A stretch of 64,000 nt of DNA from Salinibacter sp. 10B (GTDB taxonomy: Bacteria > Bacteroidota > Rhodothermia > Rhodothermales > Salinibacteraceae): positions 4,200,790 through 4,264,789 of the forward strand of contig NZ_MQWC01000004.1 in assembly GCF_002954405.1 (NCBI RefSeq), written 5' to 3'. The first letter of the stretch is position 1; every line of letters begins with the position of its first letter. The notes under the pieces are model-generated. The model was not told where the DNA came from and ran no database searches. It was given only the letters and a program-made list of their open reading frames with translations. Position numbers and translations under genes: made by a program. Positions 19,013 through 27,165 of this stretch are shown here, piece after piece.

Positions 19013-20275
19013 ATGGCTAAAAAAACAGATGTTCTCGTCATTGGAGGGGGCATGGTCGGCCTCGCCGCCGCCAATGCTTTGCTCAACCGGGGCCGTTCGG
19101 TCACGATTCTCGAGCGGAAGTGTCCAGGTGCGGGGGCGTCCTGGGGGAATGCCGGTCTCGTGGCACCGCGCTACATCGTTCCGCTTGCGGCGCCCGGCGT
19201 TGTTGCGCAAGGGCTGTGGTGGATGCTCGATCGGGAGAGTCCGTTTCGCATTAAGCCGCGACTCGATCCCGATCTGCTCCGTTGGCTATGGGCCTTCTGG
19301 TCGTTTTGTAGCGAGGAGCACGTTGAGCGGGCAATTCCGATTCTCCGGGATTTGAATCTGGCCAGTCGGGACCGCTACGAAAAGTGGGCTGCGTCCGATG
19401 AGTTGGAGGAGTTTGGGTTTCGGACGAGTGGCTCGGTTGTTGTTCATCGTACCGAAAAAGGGGGGAGGAAGGATCGAAAGAAGGCACAGCGTGCTCAGAA
19501 GGCCGGTCTGAATGTGAGTGTATTGGGGCGTAGCGAGCTGGACGACGTCTTGCCCAACGGCCCGTCCGAGGCACGAGGGGGCGTGCAGTACCACCAGGAT
19601 GCGTTGCTCAATCCGGTGCGACTCTTGTCATCGTTGAAGCATCGGATTGAAGACGCGGGGGGGACGCTTCGGCCGGGCACAGCCGTTACAGGATTTGAGG
19701 AGCGAAACGGAGGGATCCACGCCGTTCAGACTCCCCGGGCGGAGTGGCGGGCCAACGACGTTATTCTCGCGGCGGGGGCTTGGTCGGCCCCGCTGGCCCA
19801 TCACCTCGGGCTCGATTTGCCGATTCAGCCTGCAAAGGGCTACAGCGTCACCTATTCGGACCCGGCGGAAACGCCAGACCTGCCCTACGTCCTTTCAGAG
19901 ACAAAAGTGGCGGTAACGCCTATGGATGGTCAGATCCGGTGTGCGGGCACCCTGGAGCTGGCAGGATTTGATGGCGCGGTAGACACCCGGCGAGCTGTGC
20001 CCATTTTGGAGGAGGCCGCCCGGTACGTGCCCCATATTAGTCCCGATGCCCCCGAGCAGGAAGACGTATGGACGGGATTTCGTCCCTGTACCCCAGACGG
20101 ACTTCCGGTCATCGGACGGGTGCCGTCGGTCGACAATCTCGTCATGGCAACCGGGCACGGCATGATGGGGATTTCGATGTCTCCCATTACGGGGGAGCTT
20201 GTGGCTGATGCCGTGCAGGGGGACGACTCGTCCGTCGTGGACCGATCTCCCCTGTCTCCTACGCGCTTCGGTTAA
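19013..20275 (+). CDS. FAD-dependent D-amino-acid dehydrogenase-like oxidoreductase (DadA/DAO family)
   Basis: 420 residues from the ATG at 19013. The FAD motif is VLVIGGGMVGLAAANAL with the acidic ribose contact ILERK. It continues with GAGASWGNAGLVAP and ends with the DadA-like block GFRPCTPDGLPVIGRVP...GHGMMGISMSPITGELVADAV. DadA-type enzymes deaminate D-amino acids and pass electrons to the quinone pool at the inner membrane. No alanine racemase or amino-acid transporter is adjacent, so the substrate is open. It stands alone, with a 209-bp upstream gap that holds no visible gene. Confidence 0.87.
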   Translation: MAKKTDVLVIGGGMVGLAAANALLNRGRSVTILERKCPGAGASWGNAGLVAPRYIVPLAAPGVVAQGLWWMLDRESPFRIKPRLDPDLLRWLWAFWSFCSEEHVERAIPILRDLNLASRDRYEKWAASDELEEFGFRTSGSVVVHRTEKGGRKDRKKAQRAQKAGLNVSVLGRSELDDVLPNGPSEARGGVQYHQDALLNPVRLLSSLKHRIEDAGGTLRPGTAVTGFEERNGGIHAVQTPRAEWRANDVILAAGAWSAPLAHHLGLDLPIQPAKGYSVTYSDPAETPDLPYVLSETKVAVTPMDGQIRCAGTLELAGFDGAVDTRRAVPILEEAARYVPHISPDAPEQEDVWTGFRPCTPDGLPVIGRVPSVDNLVMATGHGMMGISMSPITGELVADAVQGDDSSVVDRSPLSPTRFG

Positions 20276-20371
20276 GGGGGGCTTTTCATTTTACTGGTGC
20301 GGGCTATACATTTCCGACGCCCCGTCGGGACAATTTTTCACGGTTCGTTTCCACTGGTCCTTCAGGCCATC

Positions 20372-21076
20372 ATGCAATCTCACATCGAGCGCCTTGACGA
20401 GAAGCGGATTCGAGAGGCCGTCCAGCGGGCCGAGGAGCGTACGGCGGGGGAGATCGTTCCGGTTGTGGTGCCGCGAAGTGCCTCGTACGAGTCGGTTGCC
20501 TGGCGGGCGGCGGCCGGAGCCACACTGCTTGCGCTGACCGGCGTGCTGCTCGTACTTCAGTTCTACGATGGGTGGGGATTGGGGTGGCTTTATACGCCGT
20601 GGGGCGTGGTACTTGCAGGTCTTAGCGCTGCGATTGTGGGAGGAGTTCTTGGCATGTACGTTCCTCCGGTACAGCGATTTCTAGCGGGGGAAGACCTTCT
20701 AGACGAAACGGTGCACCGCCGGGCCCTGCAGTCATTCGTGGAGGAAGAAGTGTTCGACACGCGCGATCGCACCGGCATCTTGCTCTTCGTTTCGCTCCAC
20801 GAGCATCGGATCGAGGTGCTGGGCGACACAGGCATTAACGAGCTCGTTCGGCCCGACGATTGGGCGGAGGTAGTGACCCGGATTCGAGAGGGCATTCGCA
20901 ACGACAATCTCACGGAGGGGCTCGTAGACGCCATCGGGATGTGTGGGCGCCTCCTCGAACGACGAGGCGTGAACCTTCGGCCGGACGACGAGAATGAACT
21001 GTCAAATACGGTACGGACCCCGGAGACAGGGACCCAAGACCCTCCGGAGGATGCCGAAAGGGATCCAGAAGAGTGA
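20372..21076 (+). CDS. TPM-domain (YgcG/TPM phosphatase-like) membrane protein
   Basis: 234 residues from the ATG at 20372. The start resembles the short TPM form: IERLDEKRIREAVQRAEERTAGEIVPVVV. Two membrane helices follow (near residues 47-67 and 75-95), then the rest of the TPM fold with ALQSFVEEEVFDTRDRTGILLFVSLHEHRIEVLGDTGI, the hallmark of the family. TPM proteins of plants act in photosystem II repair and some have phosphatase activity; the bacterial role is unclear. The C-terminal tail is acidic and proline-rich. There is no obvious operon partner. Confidence 0.85.
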   Translation: MQSHIERLDEKRIREAVQRAEERTAGEIVPVVVPRSASYESVAWRAAAGATLLALTGVLLVLQFYDGWGLGWLYTPWGVVLAGLSAAIVGGVLGMYVPPVQRFLAGEDLLDETVHRRALQSFVEEEVFDTRDRTGILLFVSLHEHRIEVLGDTGINELVRPDDWAEVVTRIREGIRNDNLTEGLVDAIGMCGRLLERRGVNLRPDDENELSNTVRTPETGTQDPPEDAERDPEE

Positions 21077-21175
21077 GAAGAGGGTTGTCCCGGCGCCCCG
21101 TTTGGCGCCCACGTGCAGAGTCGGTGTACGAGAGACTCTGCGGGGATAGAGAGGGCAGTACGCCTAGAGGAGGAG

Positions 21176-21586
21176 TCACTCCTTCTCGATTTCGAGCACG
21201 AGCCCGTCGGTGTCGCGTACAAAGAGACGCCCCTTCACCTCTCGGTAGGCGTAGTCGGCCGCGTCCAGGCGAGAGCGGAGCGAGTGCCAGTCCCGGTCGG
21301 ACAGATGGAAGCCGATGTGATGAATCGCTCCACGACCGGGCACGGACGGATGCTCCATTTCCGGCATCTCGATGAGTTCGAGAACCGCGTGGTCGCTGCC
21401 GTCCCCCAGCATGGCTCGACGTCGTCCCTTCCGCACCGGATCGTCTTCAACCGTACGGAGGGTGAGCCCGAGAAGCTCGACGTAGAAGTCCGTTGCAGCC
21501 TCCAGATCCGTCGTCATGACGGAGGCATGGTCGAGGCGGACATCGAGTGGCACGTCGTTGGTAGTATCGTTGGAAGGAGGAGGCAT
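21176..21586 (-). CDS. VOC family protein (glyoxalase / methylmalonyl-CoA epimerase-like)
   Basis: 136 residues forming one vicinal-oxygen-chelate module. The metal-site pattern is visible: LDHASVMTTDLEAATDFYVELLGL at the start, LELIEMPE in the middle, AIHHIGFHLSD for the second His, and DGLVLEIEKE for the final Glu. The shape fits methylmalonyl-CoA epimerase or a lactoylglutathione-lyase-like enzyme, and the substrate is not determined. It is the last gene of the long leftward run that begins at sufB, starting 33 bp after the stop of the AAA+ regulator, so cotranscription is likely. Confidence 0.8.
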   Translation of the reverse strand: MPPPSNDTTNDVPLDVRLDHASVMTTDLEAATDFYVELLGLTLRTVEDDPVRKGRRRAMLGDGSDHAVLELIEMPEMEHPSVPGRGAIHHIGFHLSDRDWHSLRSRLDAADYAYREVKGRLFVRDTDGLVLEIEKE

Positions 21587-21619
21587 GGGCAGATGAACGA
21601 ATCCCCACGGGATCGTCCG

Positions 21620-24571
21620 TTAAGAAGAAATCGGGGCAGGATCGGACTCCGGTTGGAAGTCGGAGGCATCGATGCCCAGGCGTTTCATTTTCTTGTAGAG
21701 GCCTTGCCGGGAAAGGCCCAGCACTTCGGCGGAGGCGGTCACTTGTCCTTCGCAGGCTTGGAGCACGCGCTTGATAACTGTCGCTTCGGTTCGAGCAAGC
21801 ACGTCCTCCAGCGATTGATTGGGGTGCAGGATGGCGTCCCGCTCATCGCCGGGGACCGACTCGGAGGACTGTGCGTCTTCGACAATGGTGTCGAGGAGAA
21901 CGTCGCGGTCAATGGTTTGGACCGGTTCGCTGGCGACGTGAACGAGGACCCGCTCCAGCTCGTTGCGGAGCTGGCGCACGTTTCCGGGCCAGTCGTACCG
22001 CAGGAGCGCCTCCATGGCAGGGTGTGTAATCGAGGGCCGAAGGCCGTGTGCGTCCGGGGGCTGGAGGGTATCCAAGAAGTGGCGGACGAGTAACGGAATG
22101 TCGGCCCGCCGGTCGCGCAAGGGGGGGATCCTGAGGGAGAGGGCCTGCAGGCGTTCACTAAGGGCAGGGCGAAAGTGATCGTTTCGGACCTGCTCATTGA
22201 GACGTTCACTGGTCGTGGCCACCACACGCACGTCCACCGGGCGCGGCTCGGTTCCGCCGTCGGGCACCACCTCGCCGGTGTTTAGCAGATGGAGCAAGGC
22301 CGTCTGGGCGGAGGGGGGAAGAGCATCCACATCCTCGATGAGGAGGGTGCCCCCGTCCGCTTCGTGGACCGCACCCGTGCTGGCGATGGTGCCGTCCTCG
22401 GCCGCCGTCCCGAACAACCGTTCGGTGAGGGGGTCCTGCTGCATGGTTGCGCACGCGACGTGCCGGAGCGGTCCTTCAGCACGGGGGCTTTCGGTGTGTA
22501 GCACACGGGCCATCATGCGTTTCCCTACGCCCCGTTCGCCCGTTATGAGTACAGGATGTGCGCTCGATCGAAGAAGCGTTATGCGATGGGCTACTGCCTG
22601 CATCGCGTCGCTTTCCGTTACAAGGCCTGCGACAGACGTCGGTTGAGTCGTCTCAGTCACACGGTGGGCACGCTGGTGGAGCAGGGCGCGCTCCAGGGCA
22701 AGGCGCACGAGTGGAATTCGGGCCTTAATTCGATTGCGCACCCAGTCCCAGTTGTTTTCCGCTTCGGGGCCGTCCGCCACCCCGAGCACGAGGGTGGGAG
22801 GGACAGATCGCAGCCGGAACCACCGGGCCGGACCAGAGTCGTCCAGGGTGGCATCCGAGGGAGGTTGGATCCGCTCCGGCCGCGTGCCGTGTTCGTGTAG
22901 CAGAGAGGCAATGCCGTCCGACGATACTCGGTACACGCCCACCCATCGGTCGGGCACGAGGGCAGCGACGGTCTGCAGCCAGGCGTTGGCGACGAGGGGA
23001 ACCGAGAGCGAGGCGCGGGCCAACGTTTCCGTAAGTGCGGAGTCGGACGAAGAGAGGGGATGGGGAAGCATGGAGGCGGGGTCGTCGTCCGACTCCGCGC
23101 CGTGGGCCAGGGCCGTTGCGACTTCGGCTTCTTCCGACGCATCGAGGGCGTTAAAGGTAGCACGGGCACCAGAGGCCAGTGCATGCGCCCGATCCTCCTC
23201 TTCGAGTTGGGCAAGGGCGAGTTGGAGGGAGGCTGTCCGGTATCGATCCTGGATCATCGTCGCCGCCGAGAGGGCGTGCCGGTAGGCGTCGGTTGCGTCG
23301 TCCGGCCGGTGCGTCGACTGCGCGATGGTGCCTTCGGTGGCAAAGCGACGGGCCGCAAACGGCAATACGCTGAAGTAATCGTCGTATTCGTCGGCTGCGT
23401 CCAGGTGAGCTTGAGCCGTGTCGTTGTCCGATCGGGCGGCCGCAATGCGAGCGAGGAGAAGCAAGGTGCGAAGCTGGCGACCGCGATGACCGGTCTCACG
23501 GGCATTCCGGTGGGCTCGTTGCATCCACCTGTAGGCCTCTCCGAGCTGGTTTTGGCGGGCACGGAGTCGTCCCCGCAACATTGCAAGGAGGGCGTGATTC
23601 CGACCGTGCGGGAGAGGAGACGCGTTGTCCTCGAGATCCACGAGGAGGTCTTCTGCATGCTCGTTGCGGCCCCGCCGCACGGCAAGGCGAATTCGAAGGA
23701 GCGTGAGGCGGGCCTGTCCGGCAGCGTCATCCCGCACGGCCGATTCGGCTTCGTCGAGGACCGTGTGGGCATCCGTCCATTGGCCCTGTCGGAGGAGGGC
23801 CCCGACGTGTGCGTGGTAGGCGGTGAGAAGTGGAGAAGAGGCGCGCGTTTCAGACTGACGCAGGAGCGCCTCGGCCGTCTTGGCCGTATCGAGGATATCA
23901 ACGGGCGACTGCCCGAGATCGTAGCGTAGGGCGGCCTCGTACGCGGTGGCGGTTCCGCGAAGACGTTGGTCGTTCCACTGCCGCCCCAGTGCTCGGAGGG
24001 CGTGCAGGTGCGTTTCCGCCTCGTCGTATCGCCCCTCAACCCGCAGGGCCGGAATGCTGAGGGTATGCAACCACCGGTCGGCCTGCTGATTGTCGAGTTG
24101 GTCGACCAGGGCGTGGGCCTCCTCAAGGGCAGAGCGCATGAGGGCGTACTCCTCTAGTACCACGCAGGCCTGTGCCCGGCCGAGCATTGCCCAGCAGCGA
24201 CCGCGGGGGTCGTGTATCGAGTCAAAGAGCGTCTCCGCCTGGTCAAGCAGCCGCACGGCTCGGATGGACTCAGCATTATCGGTGTGGCGGCGGGCATGCG
24301 CCCAGCCGCGCCAGAGGGCGACCTCGGCTCGGACGCAGGTACAGCGATCGCTGAGGGTGGAAAGAGAAGGGAGTAGATCCAGCACGCGACCCGGCTGGTT
24401 TCGGTGAAGGACCTCCACCTGAGCCCGAAGCCCACGCAGCAAGAGTTGTCCCGTGCTTTGAGGAGATTCCTCCACCGGACCCAACAAGGGGTCAACCATT
24501 TGCACCACATCCTCGGCTCGCCCTTCGGCGAGGAGATCTGTGGCCATTGCTATGGTTTTTGCGTGGTCCAT
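21620..24571 (-). CDS. TPR / GAF-like / AAA+ / Fis-type HTH transcriptional regulator lacking the GAFTGA loop
   Basis: 983 residues from the ATG at 24571 (MDHAKTIAMATDLL). Longer readings translate an upstream repeat and are rejected. Residues 1-480 are helical TPR-like repeats. A GAF-like stretch follows (near 540-640). The AAA+ core has Walker A GERGVGKRMM, Walker B GGTLLIEDVD and the sensor block YDWPGNVRQLRNELERVL. The C-terminus is a Fis-type helix-turn-helix (VTASAEVLGLSRQGLYKKMKRLG). The sigma-54 contact loop GAFTGA is absent: after LFG the sequence runs TAAEDGTIASTGAVHEADGG. I infer a regulator that does not act through sigma-54 in the standard way. Its position after sufT suggests a link to iron-sulfur or stress control. 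Confidence 0.85.
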   Translation of the reverse strand: MDHAKTIAMATDLLAEGRAEDVVQMVDPLLGPVEESPQSTGQLLLRGLRAQVEVLHRNQPGRVLDLLPSLSTLSDRCTCVRAEVALWRGWAHARRHTDNAESIRAVRLLDQAETLFDSIHDPRGRCWAMLGRAQACVVLEEYALMRSALEEAHALVDQLDNQQADRWLHTLSIPALRVEGRYDEAETHLHALRALGRQWNDQRLRGTATAYEAALRYDLGQSPVDILDTAKTAEALLRQSETRASSPLLTAYHAHVGALLRQGQWTDAHTVLDEAESAVRDDAAGQARLTLLRIRLAVRRGRNEHAEDLLVDLEDNASPLPHGRNHALLAMLRGRLRARQNQLGEAYRWMQRAHRNARETGHRGRQLRTLLLLARIAAARSDNDTAQAHLDAADEYDDYFSVLPFAARRFATEGTIAQSTHRPDDATDAYRHALSAATMIQDRYRTASLQLALAQLEEEDRAHALASGARATFNALDASEEAEVATALAHGAESDDDPASMLPHPLSSSDSALTETLARASLSVPLVANAWLQTVAALVPDRWVGVYRVSSDGIASLLHEHGTRPERIQPPSDATLDDSGPARWFRLRSVPPTLVLGVADGPEAENNWDWVRNRIKARIPLVRLALERALLHQRAHRVTETTQPTSVAGLVTESDAMQAVAHRITLLRSSAHPVLITGERGVGKRMMARVLHTESPRAEGPLRHVACATMQQDPLTERLFGTAAEDGTIASTGAVHEADGGTLLIEDVDALPPSAQTALLHLLNTGEVVPDGGTEPRPVDVRVVATTSERLNEQVRNDHFRPALSERLQALSLRIPPLRDRRADIPLLVRHFLDTLQPPDAHGLRPSITHPAMEALLRYDWPGNVRQLRNELERVLVHVASEPVQTIDRDVLLDTIVEDAQSSESVPGDERDAILHPNQSLEDVLARTEATVIKRVLQACEGQVTASAEVLGLSRQGLYKKMKRLGIDASDFQPESDPAPISS

Positions 24572-24574
24572 CAC

Positions 24575-24662
24575 GAGTTCGGAATTTGGAGTGCGGAGTT
24601 CGGAATGGTAGCAGAGATAGGGGGATTCCCACTCCACATTCCCCATTCCGAATTCCAGAATC
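24575..24662. repeat. Self-similar inverted repeat between sufT and the regulator
   Basis: The left arm (24575-24608) is made of repeated units like TTCGGAAT and GGAGTGCGGA. The right arm (24629-24662) is its imperfect reverse complement, with about 24 of 34 positions pairing. It ends at the sufT stop codon and precedes the regulator start. Translation of such DNA gives NSELRTPNSEL-like strings, familiar as spurious protein sequence in this kind of genome. Confidence 0.65.
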
Positions 24663-25102
24663 TACATGAAGCCGAGTTCGAGGCGCGCCTCTTCGGACAT
24701 CATCTCGGGGGAGAAGGGCGGCTCAAACGTCATTTCCAGGTTTACGCTCTCGACCCCCTCCGTTTCTCGCACGGCATCCTCGGCCTGTCCCGGAAGAATG
24801 CCGGCCGCCGGACAGTTCGGCGCCGTGAGGGTCATGAGCACATCCACGTGGTTATCCTCGTCGATCTCGATGTGATAGATGAGGCCCAAGTCGTAGATGT
24901 TCACCGGGATTTCCGGGTCGTAGATTTCGCGCAGAGAGGCAACAACGCGCTCGTAGAGCTCGTTTTCAGGCGTTTCTTGAACGTGGTCCGGGATGGTTTC
25001 CGGCAGTTCAATGTCCGTATTTTCCTTATCGTCAGGGATGTCGGCAGCGCCGCCCCCTCCGCCTCCGGGGGGCATGCCGCCCATGGCTCCAGCTGGGTTC
25101 AT
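24662..25102 (-). CDS. sufT: SufT-like MIP18/DUF59 iron-sulfur assembly factor
   Basis: 146 residues. After a Gly/Pro/Met-rich N-terminus of about 25 residues lies the DUF59 domain: VVASLREIYDPEIPVNIYDLGLIYHIEI, then LMTLTAPNCPAAGILPGQ with the conserved Cys, then EPPFSPEMMSEEARLELGFM at the C-terminus. SufT and eukaryotic MIP18 help deliver Fe-S clusters to target proteins. Its place directly after sufE in the suf run supports this. The Gly-rich N-terminal extension is not part of the domain and may be flexible. A 142-bp spacer with an inverted repeat separates it from sufE. Confidence 0.9.
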   Translation of the reverse strand: MNPAGAMGGMPPGGGGGGAADIPDDKENTDIELPETIPDHVQETPENELYERVVASLREIYDPEIPVNIYDLGLIYHIEIDEDNHVDVLMTLTAPNCPAAGILPGQAEDAVRETEGVESVNLEMTFEPPFSPEMMSEEARLELGFM

Positions 25103-25180
25103 GATTCAGTTGACAGTAGTTGGAAAAAATCTTGTGTGAGGGGACGCTTCCCCGGTATTCTGCCGAATGCGAGGCATAAT

Positions 25181-25238
25181 GTATGAAACGTGACGGGTGA
25201 AGCTGCTCTCCTCTCACGGATCACGATTCACGTATCAC
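25181..25238. repeat. Imperfect inverted repeat between sufE and sufT
   Basis: The left arm GTATGAAACGTGACGGGTGA (25181-25200) resembles the reverse complement of the right arm at 25213-25238, which contains TCACGGATCACGATTCACG. Both arms repeat a CGTGA-like unit. It lies in the spacer directly before the sufE stop codon as drawn on the plus strand. Confidence 0.5.
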
Positions 25239-25244
25239 TCGGAA

Positions 25245-25676
25245 TCAATTCCGAAACGTCTTCGCGCGCTCCTGCATCTGCTCGATCATGGCCTGAAGAC
25301 CATTGTTGCGCTGTGAGCTCAGGTTGTCCTGTAGGCCGATGTCGTCGAGGAAGTCAAAGCTGGCGTTCGCGACGGCCTCGGGCGGCTGTTCGTTCAGCAC
25401 GCGGATGACGAGGGCGGCCAGTCCCTTCGTGATTTTCGCGTTGCTGTCCCCTTGAAAGTGAAGGACGCTGTTTTCGTCGTCGTACTCAGCGTGAATCCAG
25501 ACATCCGACTGGCAGCCGTGAACGTAGTTATCGTCGGTCTTATGCTCATCCGGCAAGAGCGGGATGTCGTCTCCCAGCTCGATGAGGTACTCGTACCGGC
25601 CCATCCAGTCGCTAAAGAGGGAGAACTCGTCGACAATCTCCTGCGCGCGGTCGGACACCGTATCAGTCCCTGGCAT
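25245..25676 (-). CDS. sufE: Cysteine desulfuration protein SufE
   Basis: 143 residues. SufE accepts the persulfide sulfur from SufS and passes it to SufB in Fe-S assembly. The sequence shows the family layout: EIVDEFSLFSDWMGRYEYLIELGDDIPLLPDE, then VHGCQSDVWIHAEYDDE with the active-site Cys in GCQS, then FQGDSNAKITKGLAALVIRVLN. The C-terminal RNNGLQAMIEQM is also typical. It lies between sufS and sufT in the run, each spacer holding an inverted repeat. Confidence 0.96.
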   Translation of the reverse strand: MPGTDTVSDRAQEIVDEFSLFSDWMGRYEYLIELGDDIPLLPDEHKTDDNYVHGCQSDVWIHAEYDDENSVLHFQGDSNAKITKGLAALVIRVLNEQPPEAVANASFDFLDDIGLQDNLSSQRNNGLQAMIEQMQERAKTFRN

Positions 25677-25729
25677 GGCTGCGTCTGTCAGTCACTTAAA
25701 GTAAATTCCGGGTGTGTTGCCAAGAAAAA

Positions 25730-25813
25730 GTCTGTAGTATGGAGGTATGAAAATATGGGGGTAAGCGAGAACACTTCAACATTCACACCTACACACGGTC
25801 CATGCCTACAGAC
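25730..25813. repeat. Inverted repeat between sufS and sufE
   Basis: GTCTGTAG (25730-25737) and CTACAGAC (25806-25813) form a perfect 8-bp outer stem. Inside, the arms share ATGGAGGTATG-like units in opposite orientation. It ends 3 bp from the sufS stop codon. The base composition and motif (TATGGAGGT) match the elements at 27086 and 29441. Confidence 0.6.
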
Positions 25814-25816
25814 GCC

Positions 25817-27073
25817 TCATCCCAGCATCGATTTCACGTTCTGAATGCCTTCCACTAGCCGATCGACGTCCTGCCGGGTGTTGTACGCGGCGAACGAGGC
25901 ACGGATCGTTCCCGGAAGGCCATACCGCTTCACGAGCGGCTGTGTACAGTGGTGGCCCGTTCGCACCGCGATGCCGAGACGGTCGAGGAAGGTGCCGGCG
26001 TCGTACGGATGAATGTCGTCAAACACGAACGACAGTACGCTCGTTTTCGCCGCTGCCGTTCCGATGAGACGCAATCCATCGATCGCGCCCACCTTTTCGG
26101 TCGCGTACGAGAGCACGTCGTCCTCGTGGGCCTGCACGGCCGTCCAGTCGAGGTCCATCATATATTCGGCCGCCGTGCCGAGGCCGATCACATCTGCTAT
26201 GTTTGGGGTGCCGGCTTCAAATTTGTGCGGCGGAGCGTCGTAGGTCGTGCCGTCGAAGGAGACCTCATCGATCATGTCGCCCCCGCCGTGATAGGGCGGC
26301 ATGGCCTCTAGGTGCTCGTGTTTGCCGTACAAAATGCCAATGCCCGTCGGGCCGAACATTTTGTGGCCGGAAAAGACGAAGAAGTCGGCGTCCAGCGCCT
26401 GTACGTCAACCGGCAGGTGAGGGGCGGATTGCGCTCCATCCACCACCACCGGCACGTCCACAGCATGCGCCGCATCGATCAACGCCTCGATCGGATTGAT
26501 TGTCCCCAGCGTGTTCGACACGTGCGTGACGGCGACGAGCGCGGTGTCGTCCGTCAGAAACTCATCCAAGCGGTTCATCTCCAACTCGCCCCGATCATTG
26601 ACCGGCAGCACCCGAATCTCGGCGCCGACCCGCTCGGCCAGCATCTGCCACGGCACAATGTTGGAATGGTGCTCCATCTCCGTGAGGAGGATCTCGTCAT
26701 CCTCCGATACCGTCATTTCGCCGAACGTTGAGGCGATGAGATTCAGGCCCTCGGTCGTGCCCCGCGTGAAGATGACCTCCTCTTCGCGCTGGGCATTGAT
26801 GAACTCGGTCAGCGACTGGCGGGCCGATTCGTACTCATCGGTCGCCTCCTGGCTGAGCCGGTGCACGCCCCGGTGCACGTTGCTGTTCTCGTGCCGGTAG
26901 AAATGGTCCAGCCGGTCGATCACCGCCGTCGGCTTCTGCGAGGTCGCCGCATTGTCGAGGTAGACGAGCGGCGTATCCTCGTAGATGTCCTGCTGGAGGG
27001 CGGGAAAGTCCGCACGGAAGGCCTCGGCGTCAAAGGCAGGCGCGTCGGTCTGTGGGGACGTCGTTGCGGGCAT
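25817..27073 (-). CDS. sufS: Cysteine desulfurase SufS
   Basis: 418 residues from the ATG at 27073; longer readings translate the repeat spacer. It is a PLP enzyme that takes sulfur from cysteine for Fe-S clusters. Visible features are YLDNAATSQKP near residue 40, the cofactor region TEMEHHSNIVPW, the PLP lysine in FSGHKMFGPTGIG, and the active-site Cys in RTGHHCTQPL near residue 370. It is a group II desulfurase working with SufE. It lies between sufD and sufE, with an 82-bp spacer to sufD that carries an inverted repeat. Confidence 0.97.
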   Translation of the reverse strand: MPATTSPQTDAPAFDAEAFRADFPALQQDIYEDTPLVYLDNAATSQKPTAVIDRLDHFYRHENSNVHRGVHRLSQEATDEYESARQSLTEFINAQREEEVIFTRGTTEGLNLIASTFGEMTVSEDDEILLTEMEHHSNIVPWQMLAERVGAEIRVLPVNDRGELEMNRLDEFLTDDTALVAVTHVSNTLGTINPIEALIDAAHAVDVPVVVDGAQSAPHLPVDVQALDADFFVFSGHKMFGPTGIGILYGKHEHLEAMPPYHGGGDMIDEVSFDGTTYDAPPHKFEAGTPNIADVIGLGTAAEYMMDLDWTAVQAHEDDVLSYATEKVGAIDGLRLIGTAAAKTSVLSFVFDDIHPYDAGTFLDRLGIAVRTGHHCTQPLVKRYGLPGTIRASFAAYNTRQDVDRLVEGIQNVKSMLG

Positions 27074-27085
27074 GGGCTCTTTGGG

Positions 27086-27165
27086 GTGGATGTATGGAAG
27101 AGTGGAGGTACGGAAGTGGGACACGTCAGACGCCCACACTCACACCCCCACACGCCTACACGTAC
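27086..27165. repeat. Inverted repeat between sufD and sufS
   Basis: The left arm (near 27088-27120, with TGTATGGAAGAGTGGAGGTA) and the right arm (near 27132-27163, with CCCACACTCACACCCCCACA) pair imperfectly over about 30 positions. The right arm runs over the sufD stop and encodes its last residues. It shares the TATGGAGGT-like unit with the neighbouring spacers. Confidence 0.55.

Noticed and set aside
24572-24646. N-terminal extension of the AAA+ regulator by 25 codons
   Set aside because: The extension translates the inverted-repeat spacer and gives a low-complexity NSEL-type string; the ATG at 24571 is the natural start.
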